Assembly (NCBI GenBank): GCA_938045085.1
Contig: CALINZ010000036.1
Span: 1 to 10,769, forward strand
Direction: 5' to 3'
Origin: an uncultured Collinsella sp.
GTDB lineage: Bacteria; Actinomycetota; Coriobacteriia; Coriobacteriales; Coriobacteriaceae
Length of the DNA: 10,769 nt
In this document: positions 5,707 through 10,769 of the stretch, piece after piece
Position numbering within the stretch: the first letter of the stretch is position 1
How the letters are laid out: each line of letters opens with the position of its first letter
Notes under the pieces: model-generated
Told to the model about the DNA's origin: nothing
Seen by the model: only the letters and a program-made list of their open reading frames with translations
Database searches by the model: none
Translations under genes and position numbers: made by a program

Positions 5707-6852
5707 ATGCCCTGCAATCAATTCCCGTCGAGCCAGCGCCGTAAAGCATGGGGCCGCATCACCATCCTGTTCGCGCTCATCGCGCTCGCGCTCACCGCAC
5801 TTCCCACGGCGTCGTTCGCCGGCACGGACACCGCAGGCAATGTACTTGCGACCGACAATGACGCCAATCCGTCCGGCGTCGATGGTGACCTGTACTGGGC
5901 CGGCCAGGCCCTCAACTTGGACGATGCGTCCATTGACCGTGATGTCATCGCCGCGGGCGATACCCTCTCGATCCGCGACTGCACGGTTGGCGGCGCCGTC
6001 CGTCTGGCGGCACGCACCATCGACATCGCCAAGACCACGGTTGATGGCAGCGTCACGGTGGCCGGCCAGCACGTTGTGCTCAACACCGGTAGCACCGCCA
6101 ACTGTTTCTATGCGATGGGCGAGACGGTTGCCCTGCGCGGCTCCGCCAGGTCGGCAGCGCTCGCGGGCGACACGGTGACCATCGATGGCACCGTCGATGG
6201 CGATGTCGAGGTTTGGGCCGACAAGCTCATCCTGGGCAAGAACGCCCACATCACCGGCACCGTGAACGCGCACGTCTCCGAGGACCCCGAGCGTGCCGCA
6301 GGGGCCGAGGTAGGCGCGCTCAAGATCGACCGCACCGAGAACGAGGATACTTCCACCGTTAACGATGTCATCGGCGGCACCGTCGCCGCGGCGCTTTCCA
6401 CCTGCTTTGTCGCCCTGCTACTCGAGCTCGTCTTTCCGCGCGCGACCGCCAGCGCCGCCGGCATGCTCCACCAGCGCCCCACGCCCCTGTGGGTGAGCGG
6501 TCTTCTGGGCACGATTGCTATCGTCCCCGCCGTCCTACTGCTGATTATCTCCATCGCTGGTCTATCGCTTGCCGGAGCCCTCATGTGCGGCGTTATCGGC
6601 ATCGCATTGGTGTCGAACGCCTTTGCGGGGTGCGCGATCGCCCGCATGGTCGGACACAGCCAAAACCGCTACGCCATGGCAGCCGTGGGTGGCATCGCCG
6701 CAGGCGCCCTCACAGGGCTTCCCCTCGTAGGCGGCTTCATCAGCGGCGTGGCCTTTGTCTTTATGCTCGGCTACATCATCCAGATCATCTGGCGCAACGC
6801 CCGCCTCAAGCCGCAGCAGCCGACTAACACGCCGGGACTCCCCACCGCTTAG
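5707..6852 (+). CDS. Secreted, membrane-anchored bactofilin-like repeat protein
   Basis: I do not recognise a named gene. The 381-residue product has a signal peptide (RRKAWGR, then hydrophobic 18-33, likely cleaved after TASFA at 38). Residues about 57-190 are short repeats such as GDTLSIRDCTVGGAVRLAARTID and GDTVTIDGTVDGDVEVWAD, which resemble the right-handed beta-helix of bactofilins (polymer-forming proteins). After an acidic linker (190-218), about four hydrophobic segments follow (220-243, 261-287, 289-313, 322-361), and the tail is Pro-rich. The repeat domain is therefore probably outside the cell, unlike cytoplasmic bactofilins. The ATG at 5707 has AAAGGA at 5695-5700; the frame is open to 5659, but that region has no Shine-Dalgarno and would mask the signal peptide. 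A role in the cell envelope is inference. Confidence 0.8.
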   Translation: MPCNQFPSSQRRKAWGRITILFALIALALTALPTASFAGTDTAGNVLATDNDANPSGVDGDLYWAGQALNLDDASIDRDVIAAGDTLSIRDCTVGGAVRLAARTIDIAKTTVDGSVTVAGQHVVLNTGSTANCFYAMGETVALRGSARSAALAGDTVTIDGTVDGDVEVWADKLILGKNAHITGTVNAHVSEDPERAAGAEVGALKIDRTENEDTSTVNDVIGGTVAAALSTCFVALLLELVFPRATASAAGMLHQRPTPLWVSGLLGTIAIVPAVLLLIISIAGLSLAGALMCGVIGIALVSNAFAGCAIARMVGHSQNRYAMAAVGGIAAGALTGLPLVGGFISGVAFVFMLGYIIQIIWRNARLKPQQPTNTPGLPTA

Positions 6853-6917
6853 CAGCTAACCGCCACAAAGATGCCAAGCACCTTTGTGGCGGCGCAAACG
6901 AACCTGCCCCCTGCACC

Positions 6918-6954
6918 AAAAAGGGCGCCGACCATTACGGTCGACGCCCTTTCT
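6918..6954 (-). terminator. Terminator of typA, probably bidirectional
   Basis: AAAGGGCG...CGCCCTTT closes a long stem with one A-C mismatch and an inner CGACC/GGTCG helix (6920-6952). The minus strand continues TTTTTGG and the plus strand CTTTCTCGTT. It lies between the convergent typA and bactofilin-like genes and can serve both. Confidence 0.82.
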
Positions 6955-6979
6955 CGTTAGACGTTATAAAGCCCAGCGC

Positions 6980-8818
6980 TTATTTGTTGACCTGACCGGC
7001 GCGGACGGCGGCCTTCTTGCGGTCGGTGGCGTTGAGCAGACGCTTGCGCAGGCGGATGTTCTTGGGAGTGATCTCGACCAGCTCGTCGTCGGCGATATAC
7101 TCCAGTGCCTCCTCCAGCGAGAAGGTGCGAGGCGGCACCAGCTGGACGGAGATATCGGAGGTCGAGGAACGCTGGTTGCCCAGGTTCTTGGTACGCGCGA
7201 TGTTGACGACCATGTCGCCGGCCTTGCTGCGCTCGCCCACGATCATGCCCTCGTAGCACTCGGTGCCCGGCTCAACAAACAGCTGGCCGCGCTCCTGCAG
7301 CGTACCCAGAGCATAGGCAACGGCCTTCTCGGTGGTCATGGAGATCATGGCGCCGTTCTGACGGTTACCAATCTCGCCGGCGTAAGGACCATACTCTAGG
7401 AAGGTGTGGTAGAACACGCCCTCGCCATGGGTGACGTTCATGATGCGGTTCTTAAGACCCATGATGCCGCGGGTCGGAATCTTAAACTCGAGGTGCGTCA
7501 CGATGCCCGAGGTATCCATGCTCGTCATGATGCCGCCGGAGGTGCCGAAGACCTCAACGACCTTGCCCGAGTACTCGTCCGGGCACTCGACGACGGCCTG
7601 CTCGACGGGCTCCATCTTGTTGCCGTTCTCGTCCTTCTTAAACAGAACGCGGGGACGGCCGACCTGGAACTCAAAGCCCTCGCGGCGCATGGACTCCATC
7701 AGAACGGACAGGTGCAGAATGCCGCGGCCCGAGACCTCGACGCCGCTCTTGTCCTCGAGTTCCTCGATCTTCATGGTCACGTTGTTCTCGGCCTCGTTGA
7801 ACAGGCGCTCCTTGAGCTGACGGGCGCCCACGATGTCGCCGTCGCGGCCGACAAGCGGGGAGGTCGAAGCCTCAAAGACGATGGACAGGGTCGGCGGGTC
7901 GATCTCGATGGGCTCGAGCTCGACAGGGTTCTCGGGATCGGTGTAGACATCGCCGATATCGGTGCGGTCGATACCCACGACAGCGGCGATGTCGCCGGCG
8001 CCGACTTCCTGGCACTCGGTACGGCCCAGGTAGTCGAAGGTAAAGAGCTGCTTGACGGTGGCGGTAGCGCTGGAGCCGTCGTTCTTGACAACCAGGATCT
8101 GGTCGCCCTGGTGGATGGCGCCAGAGTACACGCGGCCGATACCGATGCGGCCGACGAAGTTGGAGTGGTCGATGGTCACGCACTGCATGGCCAGCGGGGC
8201 GTTCTCGTCAACCTCGGGCGCGGGCATGTCGTCGATAATCATATCGAGCAGCGGGTACATGTCCATGTTGCCGTCGTTAGGGTCAAGACGGGCAAAGCCG
8301 TTCATGGCGCTGGCGTAGACCACGTGCTCCATGGCGAACTCAAGCTGGTCGTCGGTGGCGCCCAGGTCGGCCATGAGGTCCAGGCAGTCGTTGTAGGCCT
8401 TCTCGGGGTTGGCGCCCGGACGGTCGATCTTGTTGATGACGATCATGATCTTAAGGCCGGTGTCGATAGCGTGACGCAGCACGAAGCGGGTCTGGGGCAT
8501 GGGGCCCTCAAAGGCGTCGACCAGCAGCAGGGCGCCGTCGGCCATACGCAGCACGCGCTCGACCTCGCCGCCAAAGTCGGCGTGGCCCGGGGTGTCGATG
8601 ACGTTGATCTTGACGTCCTTGTACTCGATAGAGATGTTCTTGGCGAGAATCGTAATGCCGCGCTCGCGCTCCTGGTCGTTGGAATCCAGGACGCGGTCCT
8701 CGACCTGCTGGTTGGCACGGAAGGCGTCCGTGGCACGCAGGAGCTTGTCGACCATCGTCGTCTTGCCGTGGTCGACGTGAGCGATGATGGCGATGTTCCT
8801 CAGATTGTCTACGCGCAT
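6980..8818 (-). CDS. typA: Ribosome-associated GTPase TypA/BipA
   Basis: TypA (BipA) is a translational GTPase of the EF-G/LepA group that acts on the ribosome, with roles in 50S assembly and stress adaptation in bacteria studied. The 612-residue length is normal. The GTPase domain has AHVDHGKTT (residues 13-21), the switch I motif RGIT (53-56), DTPGH (75-79) and NKID (129-132). An EF-Tu-like second domain follows from about 200. The EF-G-type domains and the BipA-specific C-terminal part contain GRGILHLSVLMESMRREG, GTSGGIMTSMD and PTRGIMGLKN. The ATG at 8818 is preceded by AGGGGA. The gene is the last of a minus-strand run after three smaller genes, 117 nt from the nearest, and ends at a terminator. 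Identity is secure. Confidence 0.97.
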   Translation of the reverse strand: MRVDNLRNIAIIAHVDHGKTTMVDKLLRATDAFRANQQVEDRVLDSNDQERERGITILAKNISIEYKDVKINVIDTPGHADFGGEVERVLRMADGALLLVDAFEGPMPQTRFVLRHAIDTGLKIMIVINKIDRPGANPEKAYNDCLDLMADLGATDDQLEFAMEHVVYASAMNGFARLDPNDGNMDMYPLLDMIIDDMPAPEVDENAPLAMQCVTIDHSNFVGRIGIGRVYSGAIHQGDQILVVKNDGSSATATVKQLFTFDYLGRTECQEVGAGDIAAVVGIDRTDIGDVYTDPENPVELEPIEIDPPTLSIVFEASTSPLVGRDGDIVGARQLKERLFNEAENNVTMKIEELEDKSGVEVSGRGILHLSVLMESMRREGFEFQVGRPRVLFKKDENGNKMEPVEQAVVECPDEYSGKVVEVFGTSGGIMTSMDTSGIVTHLEFKIPTRGIMGLKNRIMNVTHGEGVFYHTFLEYGPYAGEIGNRQNGAMISMTTEKAVAYALGTLQERGQLFVEPGTECYEGMIVGERSKAGDMVVNIARTKNLGNQRSSTSDISVQLVPPRTFSLEEALEYIADDELVEITPKNIRLRKRLLNATDRKKAAVRAGQVNK

Positions 8819-8935
8819 GTAGTTCCCCTATCTTCTATCTATATACAACCGGCACGCGTATGCGACCCACCCAGCAATGCAACGCTCGGCGGGAATATTG
8901 AGCCTTTTACCGAAAACTCGTTTATTTTAGCGATT

Positions 8936-9385
8936 TTAGATGAGAGGGGTTTCCTCACCTGCAGGTTCAGGGTCGCTCCACATAAAACCATCGCCGGCGC
9001 CCATGCCCTCATACAGCACATATGCCGAAAAACCGCTCTCGAGCGTGGTTTCGAAGAAGCTCACGAGCAGAGCATCGTGATAGCCGCCGTCAATCTCGAC
9101 GCAGCCGGTGTAGCCGATGGCATAGCGAGCGATACGGCCCAGGCCCTCGTCCTTAAGACCCATCTTGTGCTCGGAGATAAAGTTGGTGGCCGCCTCGAGG
9201 CACGCCTCTTCGCCGTCCTCGTCGAGCGCCGCCAGATAACGGTTGGAAGCGGCGTCCTCAATTGCCACGACCACGCCAGGGTTTTCACCGGCGGCAAGGT
9301 CGTCCAAGAACGCGCCGATCAGATCGCACACCATGGCGTCGAGCTCGGCGGAGACGTTACCGGCATCCTGCATATCCTGTGCCAT
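8936..9385 (-). CDS. Acidic conserved-looking protein of unknown function
   Basis: I do not recognise this 149-residue protein. It is acidic, soluble and has no signal peptide or membrane segment. Residues 10-75 look helical (AELDAMVCDLIGAFLDDLAAGE; EEACLEAATNFISEHKMGL). Residues 85-135 look like beta strands (RYAIGYTGCVEID, ALLVSF, FSAYVLYEGMGAGDGFMW). The C-terminus is Glu/Pro-rich. The ATG at 9385 has GGAAGG nine bases upstream. GC-rich codon use matches the neighbours, which supports a real gene. It begins 30 nt after the two-TM gene and precedes typA by 117 nt, so it is probably co-transcribed with them. No function can be assigned from sequence alone. Confidence 0.75.
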   Translation of the reverse strand: MAQDMQDAGNVSAELDAMVCDLIGAFLDDLAAGENPGVVVAIEDAASNRYLAALDEDGEEACLEAATNFISEHKMGLKDEGLGRIARYAIGYTGCVEIDGGYHDALLVSFFETTLESGFSAYVLYEGMGAGDGFMWSDPEPAGEETPLI

Positions 9386-9415
9386 CTTTAGACCTTCCCA
9401 TCGAGTCTGGCGTCG

Positions 9416-9805
9416 TTACAGTTCTTGCGCCTCGGCGGCGATCTTAGCAGCGGCATCGCGGGCGCGCATCATGTCCGCCGCGCGTTTGTCGAGCACCTTG
9501 ATCTGACTGGTCAGCATGACCGCATCGACCACGCCCCAGATCACCAGGCCCGTAGAGATCGAAAACCCAAGCGCACCAACTGTACCACGAAGGCGCGAAC
9601 AGATTGCCGCGACAAGGGCGGAGATGACAACCATCTTGATAAACGAGCCGCGGCGTTCGCGAAGCGTGCGGGCCTGCGTCACATAGGCAATGCGTGCCGC
9701 CTCGGACGCCTCAGAGCGCATCTGGGCCTCGCGGGCGATCGCAGCCGCCTCAGCAGAAACTCCGACGCTCATGAGCGCGCACTCCGTCGCGTGCGTGTCG
9801 AGCAT
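9416..9805 (-). CDS. Small two-TM membrane protein of unknown function
   Basis: This 129-residue product is not recognised. Two hydrophobic segments (about residues 55-70 and 78-99) sit between two Ala/Arg/Glu-rich helices (15-50 and 103-129), suggesting a membrane hairpin with both ends in the cytoplasm and possible coiled-coil behaviour. The ATG at 9805 directly follows the TAA of the DUF151 gene (TAAATG), with no Shine-Dalgarno, so it would depend on translational coupling. A second ATG at 9772 has GGAG nine bases upstream and would give 118 residues; either could be right. The tight junction argues for one operon. Function unknown. Confidence 0.7.
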   Translation of the reverse strand: MLDTHATECALMSVGVSAEAAAIAREAQMRSEASEAARIAYVTQARTLRERRGSFIKMVVISALVAAICSRLRGTVGALGFSISTGLVIWGVVDAVMLTSQIKVLDKRAADMMRARDAAAKIAAEAQEL

Positions 9806-10306
9806 TTAAAAATCATCGGGCGAGAGCGTGTGGACGAACTCATCGAACTTTTCGAACTCTTGCTCGTCGTCGACTTCCTCGGCGTGCGGCGAGACGGTGC
9901 CCAAGCGATTCATGATGTCGTCTTCAACGAACATGGGGGCATTGCTGCGCACGGCGAGGGCGATGGCGTCGCTGGGACGGGCATCAATCTTGCGCTCGTC
10001 GCCATCGGCCAGCACGACAATCGTCGCGTAGAACACCGGCGGCTCGGCGCGAACGATCTCGATGCGCTCGAGCTTGGCACCCAAGGCGTCGACGGTATCG
10101 AGCAACAGGTCATGAGTGATTGGGCGCTCGGCGCGGCCGCTGTCGATACCGCGGCTGATGGCCGCGGCCTCAAACGAGCCGGTCTGGATGGAAAGCGAGC
10201 GCAGCGGCGCCGTCGAATCCGACTTGCTGCAGCGCTCGCGGAGCACGATAAGCGATGGCACGGGACCGGCGGCCATGACGATGGTCTCTATGTCGACACG
10301 AACCAT
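9806..10306 (-). CDS. Bifunctional nuclease domain (DUF151/BFN) protein
   Basis: The 166-residue protein belongs to the DUF151 family, named after plant bifunctional nucleases; bacterial members are common in actinobacteria and mostly uncharacterised. The signature is DARPSDAIALAVRSNAPMFV (residues 108-127), after a domain of beta strands (SLIVLRE, RIEIVR, VFYATIVV). An acidic C-terminal extension EEVDDEQEFEKFDEFVHTLSPDDF (143-166) is present, and the UVR domain of some relatives is absent. The frame is open to 10336, but GGAGGTG (complement of 10311-10317) lies six bases before the ATG at 10306. It is first in the run of genes leading to typA. Nuclease activity should not be assumed. Confidence 0.9.
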   Translation of the reverse strand: MVRVDIETIVMAAGPVPSLIVLRERCSKSDSTAPLRSLSIQTGSFEAAAISRGIDSGRAERPITHDLLLDTVDALGAKLERIEIVRAEPPVFYATIVVLADGDERKIDARPSDAIALAVRSNAPMFVEDDIMNRLGTVSPHAEEVDDEQEFEKFDEFVHTLSPDDF

Positions 10307-10362
10307 GGAACACCTCCGGTACGTAGCGGTTAACACGCGGCGGCCCGCCGCATTGAATAGCT

Positions 10363-10392
10363 ATACTACCCAATCTTTCGCACAGCACACAA
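10363..10392 (-). promoter_or_regulatory. Candidate promoter for the DUF151-to-typA gene run
   Basis: The minus strand reads TTGTGT (complement of 10387-10392), 18 nt, then TAGTAT (complement of 10363-10368), about 57 nt before the DUF151 start. A small GC palindrome (10337-10351) lies in the leader. The -35 match is modest. Confidence 0.35.
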
Positions 10393-10443
10393 AATCAAAG
10401 TAGTTAATTTGGGACAGAGCTTTTTTGACTACCTTCTGTGGCT

Positions 10444-10476
10444 AAGAAAAAAGCCCCGAGGCAACGCCCCAGGGCT
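10444..10476 (-). terminator. Intrinsic terminator after tRNA-Ala/tRNA-Ile
   Basis: On the minus strand AGCCC...GGGCT encloses an inner GGGGC/GCCTC helix with a 3-nt loop (10452-10476) and is followed by TTTTTTCTT. It starts 14 nt after the tRNA-Ile 3' end. Confidence 0.8.
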
Positions 10477-10490
10477 CTTCACAGTTTTGA

Positions 10491-10567
10491 TGGTGGACCT
10501 GACAAGATTCGAACTTGTGACCTCCCGGTTATCAGCCGGACGCTCTAACCAACTGAGCTACAGGTCC
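10491..10567 (-). tRNA. tRNA-Ile(GAU)
   Basis: Acceptor stem GGACCTG/CAGGTCC, discriminator A and encoded CCA (complement of 10491-10493) define a 77-nt tRNA. The anticodon loop CTGATAA, closed by TCCGG/CCGGG, gives GAU, which reads AUC and AUU. The T-arm is ACAAG-TTCGAAT-CTTGT. It lies 4 nt after tRNA-Ala and probably shares its transcript. Confidence 0.96.
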
Positions 10568-10571
10568 ATCA

Positions 10572-10647
10572 TGGTGGAGGTTAGGGGGATCGAACCCCTG
10601 ACCTCAGGCTTGCAAAGCCCGCGCTCTCCCAGCTGAGCTAAACCCCC
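10572..10647 (-). tRNA. tRNA-Ala(UGC)
   Basis: The acceptor stem GGGGGTT pairs with AACCTCC and contains the G3-U70 wobble pair that identifies alanine tRNAs. Discriminator A and encoded CCA (complement of 10572-10574) follow. The anticodon loop TTTGCAA gives UGC. It is 76 nt long and directly upstream of tRNA-Ile on the minus strand, without 16S or 23S sequence nearby in the window. Confidence 0.96.
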
Positions 10648-10658
10648 ACGGAGACAGT

Positions 10659-10703
10659 AATAAACACCCCAGCGGCGACTCGGCTCTCGCTGGGGTGTTT
10701 ATT
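10659..10703. terminator. Long inverted repeat between tRNA-Ala and the second tRNA-Ile
   Basis: AATAAACACCCCAGCG and its exact complement CGCTGGGGTGTTTATT form a 16-bp stem around a 13-nt loop. The GC core with AT-rich outer ends resembles a bidirectional terminator. It would end the transcript of the upstream (edge) tRNA-Ile, but only 11 nt remain before tRNA-Ala for a promoter. Confidence 0.6.
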
Positions 10704-10714
10704 GCGAAAGAAAG

Positions 10715-10769
10715 TGGTGGACCTGACAAGATTCGAACTTGTGACCTCCCGGTTATCAGCCGGACGCTC
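10715..10769 (-). tRNA. Second tRNA-Ile(GAU), 3' part, cut by window edge
   Basis: These 55 nt are identical to 10491-10545 of the first tRNA-Ile: encoded CCA, T-arm, variable loop and the GAU anticodon arm are all present. The 5' acceptor strand and most of the D-arm lie past the right edge. Confidence 0.92.

Noticed and set aside
8819..8935. A separate promoter for typA
   Set aside because: TATATAG occurs near 8840, but no -35 box with acceptable spacing was found, so no call was made.
7406..9391. A 661-codon open frame on the plus strand opposite typA and the acidic-protein gene
   Set aside because: It is antisense to typA, whose motifs are certain, and its product is Val/Asp/His-rich shadow sequence with no domain.
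10409..10636. A 75-codon plus-strand frame at the right end
   Set aside because: It runs antisense through the terminator, tRNA-Ile and tRNA-Ala, and its product is tRNA-derived.

Overview
The window looks like a chromosomal segment of a high-GC actinobacterium. The protein sequences and the gene order rpsF-ssb-rpsR-rplI-dnaB-purA fit class Coriobacteriia, with Collinsella as the best guess. That assignment rests on recognition of the proteins and GC-rich codon use, not on a database search. There is no phage, IS element, CRISPR array or obvious genomic island. Most of the window is housekeeping.

Layout from left to right. (1) Positions 1-3814, minus strand, read right to left: rpsF (bS6), ssb, rpsR (bS18), rplI (bL9), an intrinsic terminator, replicative helicase dnaB, and the first 138 codons of purA, cut by the window edge. 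A sigma70-type promoter and a short leader with a strong hairpin precede rpsF. (2) Positions 3815-4318: a divergent, AT-richer intergenic region without genes. It ends in a clear promoter for two plus-strand serine tRNAs, GGA then CGA, each followed by a terminator-like hairpin. (3) Positions 4609-4745: a compact structured element with three consecutive hairpins inside 8-bp inverted ends. One edge carries an inverted 20-nt copy of the tRNA-Ser(CGA) 3' end. (4) Positions 4911-6852, plus strand: a TRIC/UPF0126-type membrane channel protein, then a secreted, membrane-anchored protein with bactofilin-like repeats. (5) Positions 6980-10306, minus strand, read right to left: a bifunctional-nuclease-domain (DUF151) protein, a two-TM small protein, an acidic protein of unknown function, and typA/bipA, ending in a terminator that faces the plus-strand genes. 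(6) Positions 10444-10769, minus strand: tRNA-Ile(GAU), tRNA-Ala(UGC) and a second tRNA-Ile(GAU) cut by the right edge, with a terminator and a long hairpin.

Functionally, the left cluster joins translation (bS6, bS18, bL9) with replication (SSB, DnaB) and purine synthesis. The right cluster centres on the ribosome-associated GTPase TypA. The least understood parts are the structured element beside the serine tRNAs, the extracellular bactofilin-like protein, and the two uncharacterised proteins between the DUF151 gene and typA.
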